Below are positions 30,397 to 41,879 of a stretch of 64,000 bases of DNA, one piece after another. This stretch comes from Begonia masoniana (taxonomy: Eukaryota > Streptophyta > Magnoliopsida > Cucurbitales > Begoniaceae): the NCBI GenBank assembly GCA_022432975.1, contig CM039509.1, positions 47,881,186-47,945,185 of the forward strand, given 5' to 3'. Below the pieces are notes generated by a model that was not told the origin of the DNA, did no database searches, and worked only from the letters and a program-made list of their open reading frames with translations. The position numbers and the translations under genes were made by a program. Each line of letters starts with the position of its first letter. Position 1 is the stretch's first letter.

Positions 30397-31691
30397 TGTA
30401 AATTCAAGAATTTGCATTAGTGTTGGCATGTGATTTTTTGGCAATTTATTATAAAAATAATATTTTATTCAAGTGGTGATTTATGACTTGACAATCAAGA
30501 AACCGCCCAATCCGATTATGGGAAGATATTATAGAAGTAATAATGATGATTCTATGGAAGAGAAAAATAAGGAAAAGTTTTATTTGGAAAGCCGATTTGT
30601 TGTAGATTTGACATGATTTGCTGGGCTCTGACTTCCCATGATTAATGGGATGCTTTCCTGAATTTTTGGGCGAAAATCTGTGCTGTTATGGAAACTTTCC
30701 TAAAGTGTCACATGAGGTGTCACATAACCGAATTTGTTAAGATTGTGTTTTCTTATTCCATGCGGCGGTAAATCCGATTTGGTAACTGAATGAATTAAAG
30801 ATATGGAAGTTACCAATATTATTTAAAGCCTTCGTTTTTCTGAAGAAGGTTGCTGAATCCATTATTATTGAGAGCGAAAAGTTTTTTTATTCTTCCGGGC
30901 GATTTTATTCTATACCGACGTTTGCGTGTATTCTGCAATAGTTGATCCTTTCATTCACGCCTACTGTGAGTCGTCGGTGATTGTTCTTCAGCAGACGACG
31001 GAGTTTTGTTTTACGCGTGTGGAGGTTTTCTTCCTTTTTCCGAGCCGTCGGTTTTCTTTCACGCCCTACGTTTCTGCGTATGGGTTTGTGATTGTTTTGC
31101 ACACTCGACCTAATCTGTGGATTTCATTGTTTTATTGAGTGTGATGTGTGTTGCATCCGAAGACTTCGATCTGGTGTTCCAGGAGGTGTCACAGGAGGCA
31201 ATATTCCTTGTTCTTCATTAAAGCTCTGTCTCGGGAGGAGACAGCATCCGAACTCGTGAGGAGTTCTGTTTCTTAGACAAGGGGAGCTTGTCGTTCGTGA
31301 TCGTGGGCGAGGGGATCTTGCCATAACACGGGTTTCGGGAGGAACCAACAACGAGGGGATCTTGTTGTTATCTAGATCTCGGGAGAGGTCGTTCTAAAGT
31401 CGAGGGGATCTCGCAAAAACTGTTTCGTTGAGGAAGTTAGCTAGAGGCGGCGACAAAGATAAGAGGGAGTCTTTATTTGTATAAGTCCGAGTTTTTCTTG
31501 TAACTTTGTTAACTCAAGGAAAAGTTTTTATAACTGGGCGTGGCCCCGCAGACGTAGGCTGGTTGCCGAACTGCGTTACCAACCTCTTGTGTCATTTATT
31601 TTTGCACTTTTTATATCGTTCATCGTTACTTTAAAATCGGTGTCACACAAGGATCCTTGTGTGACATCACTGAACTGATCTTAAACTTTCA
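30397..31691 (+). repeat. 5' LTR of the copia element
   Basis: Begins tgtaaattc and ends aaactttca. It contains a perfect 24-bp palindrome at 31642-31665 near its 3' end and several copies of the GTGTCAC motif. Open frames inside it on either strand are chance, since they recur identically in the other LTR. Confidence 0.96.
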
Positions 31692-31693
31692 AT

Positions 31694-31705
31694 TGGTATC
31701 AGAGC
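31694..31705 (+). other. Primer-binding site for initiator tRNA-Met
   Basis: tggtatcagagc begins two bases after the 5' LTR. This is the standard plant copia primer site, complementary to the 3' end of initiator methionine tRNA. Confidence 0.95.
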
Positions 31706-31761
31706 GGATCGCTTCTGTTTCTTAAGCGGGATCCGAGGGACAAGATCTTAGTTTGTGTGCG

Positions 31762-34700
31762 ATGGACTCTATGAAAGAAGGAGGTTCTACAATGCGTCCG
31801 CCATTATTGGATGGGAGTAATTATGCGTACTGGAAGGCAAGGATGAGAGCTTTCATCAAAGCCATTGATGAGAAGGCTTGGAGATCTATTCTTACAGGTT
31901 GGAATCCGCCTACACTTACTGATAAAGATGGTATTATTTCTCTTAAACCGGAAGTAGATTGGACGACAAATGAGGATGCCTTGGCAAATAATAATTCAAA
32001 AGCTCTTAATGCTATTTTCAATGGCGTTGATCCCGTGCAATTCAGACTTATCTCAACATGTGAATCCGCAAAGAGAGCATGGGAAATTCTTCAAACTACC
32101 TATGAAGGGACATCTACGGTAAAGTTGTCTAAAATGCAAATGCTAACCACTCGGTTTGAGAATCTGAAAATGCAGGAAGATGAGACCATTGGGGAGTTCA
32201 ACTCAAAATTATGTGACATAGCTAATGAGGCTTTTGCTCTCGGAGAGGTGATTTCCGAAGAAAAGCTTGTACGAAAAACACTACGATCTTTACCACAAAG
32301 ATTTGCTTATAAAGTCACTGCCATAGAAGAAGCCAAAGATGTGTCAAAAATGAAGCTAGAGGAGTTAATGGGATCTCTCAGAACTTTCGAAATGAATATT
32401 GGAGGAGAGACCGAAAATAAAAAGGCAAAGGGAGTTACTTTAAAATCAGAGGTACAAAATCACAGCAAGCATGATGAAGATGACTTGGAGGAATCTCTAG
32501 CCCTGCTCTCGAAGAATTTCAGCAGAGTTATGAAGCGATTCGGAAGGAATACACGCGGTGTCAAGCAGGGTGTCACACACTTCAAAAATGGTTCTTCAAG
32601 CAACAAGAAGCAGAGAGAAGAAAATAATGTGTCTGATCAACCATTAAAGAATAAAGGTATTCAGTGCAGAGAATGTGAAGGATTTGGGCACATACAGGCA
32701 GAATGTGCTAACACCTTGAAGAAAAAGAAGAATTCTCTGAATGCAACCTGGAGTGAGGATGAGTCAGAAAACGAAGATGAATTTCAAAGCAACCATGTGG
32801 CGCTTGCTGGAAAGATAGAACATGAAGAAAATGGCAGTGTTATACAGGGTGTCACAGATGGATTTTCTAGTAATAGTGATGAAGACGAAGAACCAGTCAC
32901 TGAAGAAGATCTTATTGGAGAATATAAGTTTCTGCATGAGAAATGGACCGAGCTTGTTCAAGTAAATCAGCTTCTACACGCACAGATTAGAAATTTGAAG
33001 GATGAGAAGAACAATCTTCAAAATGTTATTGATGATTTGGAGACAAAGCTGAAAGCAAGTCAGGATGAATCTAATGATCTAACCAATGAGATAAGCCTCA
33101 TGAAAAAGAATGTCAAAATGCTGAATTCGGGTTCTTCTAATCTCGATGATATTTTAAATGTCGGCAAATCAAGCGTAAATCGGTTTGGACTGGGATTCAA
33201 AGGTAAAAGTTCAGGTTCAAAGACTGTTGCAGTAAAGGAAAATCGCTTTGTGATGAAGTTCGTAAAGGGAAGCTCATTGTCACAGCCAGTGTCACAGCAG
33301 GTGTCAGACAAGGGCTTTGATCACAAAGGAAAGCAAGTTGCAAACGGAAGGCCAAGAACTGACAGAAAATCAAATTCTTATAACTTCTATCATGCCTCAA
33401 GCAGTAAAGGTAACAAGTATGTTTATGTATGTCATTATTGCCAACGTCGTGGTCATATTCGTTTTACATGCTTCAACTATCTTGCGGATCTCAGACTTGG
33501 TACTGTTAGAAATACTTCTTCCTACAGATTCCCTTATCAGAAATGGGTGAAGAAAAGAAATGCTTCTTCCTACAGATTCCCTTATCAGAAATGGGTGAAG
33601 AAATCAAATTTAAAGTGCAATGTTACACATCTCTCACTAAAGGCGATCGGAACCAATGCATGGTATTTTGATAGCGGCTGTTCTAGACATATGACAGGTG
33701 AAGAGAGATATTTGAAGGATATTGTACCTGAATTCGTGGGAAAAGTTACATTCGGCAATGGTGTCTCAGCAGATGTCATTGGCAGGGGAACGTTGAATGT
33801 CCCTGGTCTACCAAAGTTGAGTGATGTCTTATTGGTAAATGGTTTGAAATCCAACCTAATCAGTATTAGCCAGCTCTGCGATCAAGATCTGAATGTGCAA
33901 TTTACGAAAGAAAGATGTGTTGTGTCCGATCAAAACAAAGATTGTGTTATTGAAGGAGTTAGATCATCGGACAATTGTTATCTTATTTATTCCTCATCTA
34001 CCTGCCTTCGGTCGAGTATGGAAGACACTATTTTATGGCATAGAAAGTTGGGACATGTTAATTTCAGAATGCTGGAGAAGCTTATTTCGAAAGGTGCTGT
34101 TCGAGGAATTCCTAAATTAAAATTTGATGAAGACAAATTATGCGGACCATGTCAAATCGGAAAGCAAACGAAGGTGTCTCACCCGGTGTCACAGGGTTCC
34201 ACAACTACCCGGGTTCTTGAATTACTTCACATGGATCTAATGGGGCCGATGCCTGTTGAAAGTATTGGAGGAAAACGTTACGTATTCGTTACAGTTGATG
34301 ATTTTTCACGCTATACATGGGTGGAGTTTCTAAGAGAAAAGTCCGACACGTTTAAAGTTTTCAAGTCAATGTGTACTCGACTTCAACGCGAAAAAGACTG
34401 TGTTATTTTGAAAATTATACGTATCCGCAGTGACCATGGAAGAGAGTTTGAAAACTCTGAGTTCTCGGATTTTTGTAAACACCTAGGGATCGCTCATGAA
34501 TTTTCGGCACCAAAGACTCCTCAACAAAACGGAGTCGTTGAACGGAAAAATCGTACTTTGGCTGAGATGACTCGTGTTATGCTACATGAAAGGGATGTGC
34601 CACAAAGGTTCTGGGCGGAAGCAATGAATACCGCATGTTATACAATTAATCGGGTGTATTTTCGCGGCAAAACTTCTATGACACCCTATGAGATATGGAA

Positions 34701-36721
34701 AGGTAGAACTCCAAATCTTCATTATTTTCACCCATTTGGCAGCATCTGTTTTGTGTTGAATGACAGGGAACACAGGGGTAAACTAGATCCTAAAAGTGAT
34801 GAGGTGATCTTTCTCGGTTATGCTACAAATAGCCGTGCTTATCGGGTTTACAATAAAAGAACTCGAACTGTCATCGAATCTGCCAATGTTCAAGTGGACG
34901 ACTCTTTGGACACAACTGATAATCCAAGAGATGATGCAGACCACATTTTAAGTAATGAAGGCGCTAGTATTTCACCCGATGTCAAGAGGGTGTCTCAGGC
35001 GGTGTCCCAGATCAAACAGAGACTGTTGATGAAGTAGAAGCTGATATCACACGCCCCAGACAACCATCTACACGTGTTCAGAAGAATCATCCTACAGATG
35101 AAATTATTGGTGGTCTGAATGATGGTATACAAATCAGAGATAGGCCGCGGGTGAATTATCGAGACATGATCCAAATGGCATGCTTTACATCAACGATCGA
35201 GCCAAAGAATGTGAAAGAAGCATTGCTAGATGAGTACTGGATAGGAGCCATGCAAGAAGAACTTAGTCAATTCTCCCGAAATCAATTTTGGGATTTAGTA
35301 TCGTGTCCTCCCGATGTGAATGTTATTGGTACTAAGTGGATTTTCAAGAACAAGACCGATGAGCATGAGAATATTACTCGCAACAAAGCTCGACTAGTGG
35401 CTCAAGGGTATTCTCAAATTGAAGGAGTTGATTTCGATGAAACTTTCGCTCCGGTTGCACGACTTGAATCTATTCGGCTCCTATTGGCTATTGCGTGTGT
35501 TATGCGGTTCAAGCTATATCAAATGGATGTGAAGAGTGCGTTCCTCAATGGGTCTCTTAATGAAGAGGTTTATGTTGCTCAACCAAAGGGTTTTGAAGAC
35601 CCTCATCATCCCGAGTACGTTTATAAGTTGAAGAAGGCGTTATATGGGCTCAAACAAGCCCCTCGTGCATGGTATGAACGACTCACTCAATATCTATTAA
35701 CCAAGGGATATGAGCGAGGGGGAGTAGATAAAACCCTTTTCGTTCGCCGGGACAAAGGTCAGTTTTTACTTGCTCAAATATATGTTGACGACATAGTGTT
35801 TGGCTCGGTGTCACAGGTGATGGTGGATGAGTTTGTTGCTCAAATGACCGGTGAATTCGAGATGAGTATGGTTGGAGAACTCACTTATTTTCTTGGGCTT
35901 CAAATCCAGCAAGAAAAGAATGGTATTTTTATATCTCAAGCCAAATATGCCAAGAATTTATTGAAGAAGTTTAAGCTTGAGAATGCACGCCCGCGTAGAA
36001 CACCCCTTGGGACACATGAGAAAATTTCCAAAGACGAGAAGGGTATTGCTGTTGACCCACGATTATATAGAAGCATGATTGGAAGCCTATTATATCTTAC
36101 TGCCAGCCGCCCAGATATTTGCTATAGCGTGGGTTTATGCGCTCGATTTCAAGCAAATCCGAAGGAGTCACACCTAGTGTCGGTTAAACGAATTCTGAAA
36201 TATGTCAGTGGCACAACTGATTATGGCATCTGGTATTCTTTCGATTCTAATGCTAATCTGGTGGGTTATTGTGACGCTGACTGGGCAGGAAGCTCCGATG
36301 ACCGAAAAAGCACTTTGGGTGGATGTTTTTATGTTGGACACAACTTGGTGTCATGGTTTAGCAAGAAACAGAATTCCATTTCCCTATCTACAGCTGAGGC
36401 AGAGTATATAGCAGCAGGTAGCAGCTGTACGCAGCTTTTGTGGATGAACAAATGATGAAAGACTATGGTGTCACACAGGGTGTCATGACCCTTTATTGTG
36501 ATAATTTGAGCGCTATCAATATTTCGAAAAATCCGGTTCAGCATTCACGGACAAAGCATATTGACATACGACATCATTTTATTCGATCTTTAGTGGAGGA
36601 CAAAATTATTAATTTGGAGCATATGGTGACCGAAAAGCAAATTGCCGATATTTTCACCAAGGCGTTGGATGGTGTAAGGTTTGAAGAGCTGAGGTCTGCC
36701 CTAGGCCTTTGTGTTATGTAA
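31762..36721 (+). pseudogene. copia gag-pol polyprotein, broken by two frameshifts
   Basis: Three frames follow each other: 31762-35037, about 35010-36455 and 36440-36721. The first holds Gag (DGSNYAYWKARM near the start), a zinc knuckle (CRECEGFGHIQAEC, about 32670), a long coiled coil (about 32920-33120), a second CCHC-like knuckle near 33430, the aspartic protease (DSGCSRHMTG, about 33670), the GAG-pre-integrase HRKLGHVN box and the integrase core with SDHGREFEN and GVVERKNRT. The second holds reverse transcriptase (YVDDIVFGS, about 35780-35805) and RNase H (STAEAEYIA). Each junction is a single-base change, near 35010 and near 36450. A 48-bp exact-phase tandem duplication (33511-33606) adds 16 residues between Gag and protease. 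The start at 31762 is the first ATG in frame. Confidence 0.93.
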
Positions 36722-37973
36722 GCTGATTATTGCATTTATTTATTTAAAAAAAAAAAATCGCCACTTGCATTAGGCGTTTGTTTTTATTTTTTGGCAATCT
36801 ATTGGGTATTGCTCATCCTCTGCTGAAAGTAATCATTCTGGATATTCTGATATTATGTGGAGCAACACCGTATGTGACTTGCAAAATTCTGACTATTCTC
36901 TTGAAATATTGGAGGTCTATTTTCTTAATGAAGTTTGGAGCATTGTTATTATATTGGGTTTATTTCCCAACTTGCAAAGATTTGAATTATTCTTCAAAGA
37001 TTTATTCTACTGTTTATGGAGGAAATCAGGAATAGCTACAAGCTTTTGACAAGTGCTCGGGTTAATTTTTGAATGGTGTTCCTGAGGATGTTCCAGCAGG
37101 TGGGCAAGATAGTGCTTAACATTGGATTATTTCAGCAATATGGCTGTTCTCTGACTATTTTCTGTGATGCTTATGGTACTCGTTAATTACTCTATCTGGA
37201 TCTAGATATGATATTTTCTGACTATATTGGCTCTGTGGATATATCTTTTGGTGGATACTATACCCTTACTATGATTATTATATGCTTACCCAGGAGCGTT
37301 CATGAATGTTATACTGCTGGTGATATTTTTGAGAGAAAGAAAGTTGTTAATATGAAGGAACACGTTAAGGAGACCAAAATTGTTGAAAAGTCAGTAGTTT
37401 CAATCGGTGTCACTGGGGGTGTCAGACGGTTCTTGCCCCATAGCAAAATTTTTTCAGCTTCACAACTTACGGATAAGTATGAAATTCTAAATGCCGATTT
37501 CTCATGGAACTGATGTTAACAGGATAATAGCGGCTTTGCTGTTCAAAGTTGGAAATTCAATATCTTTTGATTTTATTTGACCAAATTATGACACATGAAG
37601 ACGGCAAGAATACACGGATTGCTCTCCTATTTCCCTCTCTTATATATGGAGATTCTGGTGCTTATCTGAATATTATATATTCTTGATTTTGGCTATCTCC
37701 CTATGGTGATTATTTGGTGATTATGTTGCTGTTATAGTAGTTGTTATTCCCTTATATATATATATGTTTGTCTTTTTATGGCAAAAAGGGGGAGTATTTT
37801 GGATTTTGGATTTATGGATTTATGGTGATGAGCTCTGATCTTTGATGATGATATTATGAGTAATATATTTTGATGATGTTTTGAAGCCATCAATCCAGGG
37901 GGAGAAAATTCAGGGGGAGTTCTTGAAATTATTGATTATATTGATTTTGCCAAAAAATGCCAAAGGGGGAGAT
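36722..37973 (+). other. Post-pol region with several polypurine tracts
   Basis: No conserved protein is evident. A 101-codon frame (37208-37513) contains the GTGTCAC motif pair but is unrecognised. Polypurine tracts of the form aagggggag or caggggga occur near 37783, 37897, 37911 and directly before the 3' LTR at about 37961. Multiple tracts in this place are a known trait of Sireviruses, some of which carry an envelope-like frame in this region; none is clear here. Confidence 0.75.
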
Positions 37974-39268
37974 TGTAAATTCAAGAATTTGCATTAGTGT
38001 TGGCATGTGATTTTTTGGCAATTTATTATAAAAATAATATTTTATTCAAGTGGTGATTTATGACTTGACAATCAAGAAACCGCCCAATCCGATTATGGGA
38101 AGATATTATAGAAGTAATAATGATGATTCTATGGAAGAGAAAAATAAGGAAAAGTTTTATTTGGAAAGCTGATTTGTTGTAGATTTGACATGATTTGCTG
38201 GGCTCTGACTTCCCATGATTAATGGGATGCTTTCCTGAATTTTTGGGCGAAAATCTGTGCTGTTATGGAAACTTTCCTAAAGTGTCACATGAGGTGTCAC
38301 ATAACCGAATTTGTTAAGATTGTGTTTCCTTATTCCATGCGGCGGTAAATCCGATTTGGTAACTGAATGAATTAAAGATATGGAAGTTACCAATATTATT
38401 TAAAGCCTTCGTTTTTCTGAAGAAGGTTGCTGAAGCCATTATTATTGAGAGCGAAAAGTTTTTTTATTCTTCCGGGCGATTTTATTCTATACCGACGTTT
38501 GCCTGTATTCTGCAATAGTTGATCCTTTCATTCACGCCTACTGTGAGTCGTCGGTGATTGTTCTTCAGCAGACGACGGAGTTTTGTTTTACGCGTGTGGA
38601 GGTTTTCTTCCTTTTTCCGAGCCGTCGGTTTTCTTTCACGCCCTACGTTTCTGCGTATGGGTTTGTGATTGTTTTGCACACTCGACCTAATCTGTGGATT
38701 TCATTGTTTTATTGAGTGTGCTGTGTGTTGCATCCGAAGACTTTGATCTGGTGTTCCAGGAGGTGTCACAGGAGGCAATATTCCTTGTTCTTCATTAAAG
38801 CTCTGTCTCGGGAGGAGACAGCATCCGAACTCGTGAGGAGTTCTGTTTCTTAGACAAGGGGAGCTTGTCGTTCGTGATCGTGGGCGAGGGGATCTTGCCA
38901 TAACACGGGTTTCGGGAGGAACCAACAACGAGGGGATCTTGTTGTTATCTAGATCTCGGGAGAGGTCGTTCTAAAGTCGAGGGGATCTCGCAAAAACTGT
39001 TTCGTTGAGGAAGTTAGCTAGAGGCGGCGACAAAGATAAGAGGGAGTCTTTATTTGTATAAGTCCGAGTTTTTCTTGTAACTTTGTTAACTCAAGGAAAA
39101 GTTTTTATATCTGGGCGTGGCCCCGCAGACGTAGGCTGGTTGCCGAACTGCGTTACCAACCTCTTGTGTCATTTATTTCCGCACTTTTTATATCGTTCAT
39201 CGTTACTTTAAAATCGGTGTCACACAAGGATCCTTGTGTGACATCACTGAACTGATCTTAAACTTTCA
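37974..39268 (+). repeat. 3' LTR of the copia element
   Basis: Same length as the 5' LTR (1295 bp), about nine single-base differences by eye and no indels. The 24-bp palindrome is preserved at 39219-39242. Confidence 0.96.
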
Positions 39269-39273
39269 AAATA

Positions 39274-40509
39274 CACAAAGATGAAGCAAGTAACCGGGTG
39301 ATGGTAATGTACACAAGTCGTGAAGAATATAAAGAAATGAAGAAGAAAATTTGCAACAAAAGATAAAGGTGAAGTGTGTGAGATGTGGCTGAAGATGAAG
39401 AGAAAATAAATGCTTAAAATGGTAAATGAAATGATGATACCTTGGGCGGACCCGAGAGCTATCTTACGTGTGCTCACAGGTACATGTTTTCCAGGGGGAA
39501 AACAATCATCATTAGACCTAGGTTTCCGTCCTCCAACTTTTTAGACTCTCAAAGAGAGAGGTGAGGGAATGGTAAGAGTTCAACTAAGAGTTCATAGATT
39601 TAGCAAAAAGTTCCTACAAACACCAATGCAATATCTTCAATAGAAAAACCTAAGGTAGATGATTAGGGTTTGGCAAATGAAGGAGAGGACGTGAGCCATA
39701 GGATTGAAGGAGCAATCGGCGGCCCACAATGCTGATCCTTGCGGGCGCCAACCGAAGGGTGTGATGCTGCCGAGCGCGCGCCAATCAGTGGCGCAGATGG
39801 TGATCCAAGCACGCCCCAGCTGATGACCGTGATGTTGCCCATACGCGCGTGATCGACGGAGCTGGCGCTGATCCGTGCGCGCCATTTGAAGACCAGCAAT
39901 GCAGCACAGCGCGCGCTGATCGACGCTCCACAATAAAGCCCGCACGCGCCAAACCGACGCCCCACGTTGCAGCAGCGCCCTTTCTTGATCAATGGCCAAG
40001 ATTAGCCATGTCATTGATCCTTGATGTCACTAATGAATGTACCTGCAAAGTTCATACATTTAATATTTAATTGGGACTTTCCTTTGGGCCAAGTCTTCAA
40101 TTGAGTCCATTTTGTAGGAGAGCTTTTCTTATTTGTTGGCTGAGTCTTTAACCCAATCAAACCACCATCATTTATCTAATCCTAACCATTCAATCTAATA
40201 CATGATGCGATATAAATAGTTCATACAAGAAGGGTAGAGTTTGCCACAAAAGTTCAAAACAAAAATTACAAAATTTAAGAGCCAGGAAAACAAATTCTCA
40301 TTGGACCAATTGAGGAGTCCATCTGTATGCTCCAAGTGAGACTATGCAATGGCTGATCCATATTTTCCAAAGTAGGCTCCCAAGTGATGTCTCCAATAAG
40401 ATCAACTCCTGCAAGAAAAGCAAACTCATTAGTAAAAAAGTTAAGTAAATTATATGGGTCTTAATTTGCGATTTTGTAATGGGTCTCCTTGGCATGTCAC
40501 TTTTAGCCA
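39274..40509. other. Unrecognised insert in the copia remnant (right part)
   Basis: Together with 30188-30396 this makes about 1.45 kb absent from the equivalent place in unit 2 (about 48,530). It is patchy in composition: AT-rich ends and a GC-rich middle (39690-39980) with repeated gcgcgc, gatcgac and gctgatcc words. Open frames on both strands in the GC-rich part look like composition effects. It was probably a mobile element that the Sirevirus-like element later entered, but no termini or motifs were recognised. Confidence 0.45.
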
Positions 40510-41100
40510 CAATGGTAACTCTTGATCTACACACTTGCATGATAACCTTTTAAGAAACTTTTTTTATATAGCTCTTTTGTGACAATTCAAGTATATATTG
40601 AAGACGATTTCAATATATTTGAATATCTAACACAAAATAGGTGTCACCAAAATCTTTCATCTTAAATTTTTTATAAAAATCTTCATGTAATAAGCTTATA
40701 TCATTACTTGTTAATAATATGTTATCGACATGTAAAACAAACAAAAAAGATGCATCTCCACTGAACTTATTTTTTGAATCGTTCGAAGTAAAAAATTCAA
40801 ATTGTACCATATAGATCGTTTCATCAACGAGAAACACAAACAAGAGAGGGCAACATAGTAGCTTTAGCGTTAGGCACTTAATTAATAAAGCTACTGTTTC
40901 CCCTCTTTTTTCTACTCTTAAATGGCCTTGTAAAGTTTTGAGAATTGGTGTGTGGTTCCAATTCTTTTATTGCTCTAAAAAACAAATTAATTTGCTTCAA
41001 ACACTGCGATTTCTCAAAATGAGATAATTACTGCTCTGCGATTTCTCAAAATGAGATAATTACTGCTCTGTCTTTTACATATTTAGGCTCATTGGAACTT
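40510..41100 (-). mobile_element. Decayed copia reverse-transcriptase remnant, unit 1
   Basis: The minus-strand frame at 40843-40610 reads as the RT palm: FLFVLHVDNILLTSND resembles the copia YVDD box with Asp changed to Asn, and KMKDFGDTYFVLDIQIY matches the downstream block. The remainder toward 41100 is degenerate and is shared with 48960-49100. Confidence 0.75.
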
Positions 41101-41402
41101 GGAAGCGGGTCGAATCTCAACATCATCTCCTGTACATTATGAAATGTCAATTAATAATAATAATATTTTTATTTAACTTTATAATATAAGGTTAAAATTT
41201 AATGACCCAATTTGAAATAGATTCTGTTCTATTGATAACCATCCAAAATTAATATTATAGAATTCATAATTACATTTCATATCTATTTCCCAGCAAACAA
41301 ATATCTAAAAGGCAAACAAAAGAAGATTTCATATTGGAAAGTCAACGGCTATGATTTGATCTTGAGAGCGTGAACATAGACCATCGTCTTGATCGAGCGA
41401 CG

Positions 41403-41780
41403 TCAAAGAGGAGGAATCGGAGAGTTCCGGCAGACGGGACACGAGGGGTTGAGCTGCAGCCATGGATCAACGCAGGCGAGATGGAAGAAATGCTGACAGT
41501 CATGAAGCAGCCTCAGCATATCAGTTTCTTTGTATTCAACCAAGCAAATGGAGCAAATATTAGAACAAATCGCCTCTCCTTCCGTCGATCTCATGGCTTT
41601 GGCTTGAGAGAACACAACCCTTTTGCCTATTTCTTCTGGGTTTGTCTGAGAAATCACGTGAGTAATCACTACACTTTCCGGCTGATTTTCCGCCTGGGAA
41701 AGGAGCCGATAGCAGGAGGAAAAGATGACTGCAAGCAAGAAGACCTATCCGAAAAGGTATACAAAGATGGACCAATCCAT
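41403..41780 (-). pseudogene. ATL-type RING-H2 gene, copy B (nonsense codon 12)
   Basis: Homologous to copies A and C over the same 126 codons, starting at the ATG at 41780. Codon 12 is TAG where copy C has TCG, so translation from the usual start stops before the membrane anchor is complete. The rest, including all eight RING ligands, is open. No in-frame ATG close downstream would rescue a membrane-anchored protein. The MULE that follows on the right has taken the place of its promoter. Probably dead, unless a read error explains the stop. Confidence 0.85.
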
Positions 41781-41879
41781 TTTGCTAGTGGATTAAAAAT
41801 GGGAAGATCGAGAATATGAAAATGTTTCTTTTAGTGGGACGTGGAATGATTTTCAACCAAATGGGCATTAAAATGTAGA

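Larger units (their letters stand above)
30397..39268 (+). mobile_element. LTR retrotransposon, copia superfamily, Sirevirus-like, nearly complete
   Basis: Two 1295-bp LTRs (30397-31691, 37974-39268) bound the element, with TG...CA ends and a 5-bp target-site duplication aaata (30392-30396 and 39269-39273). A primer-binding site for initiator tRNA-Met follows the 5' LTR and a polypurine tract precedes the 3' LTR. Domain order protease, integrase, RT, RNase H defines copia. A long Gag with coiled coil, several polypurine tracts before the 3' LTR and a long region after pol fit the Sirevirus lineage. By eye the LTRs differ at about nine positions, so the insertion is recent. The polyprotein has two one-base frame breaks, so this copy is probably non-autonomous. 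Confidence 0.95.

Noticed and set aside
31124..31351. Open frames in the LTRs (also 30905-31102, 38482-38679, 38701-38928)
   Set aside because: Identical in both LTRs and antisense to the element; chance frames in non-coding repeat.
39637..40014. Overlapping frames in the GC-rich insert
   Set aside because: Several frames on both strands are open at once, as expected from GC-rich composition; none resembles a protein family.
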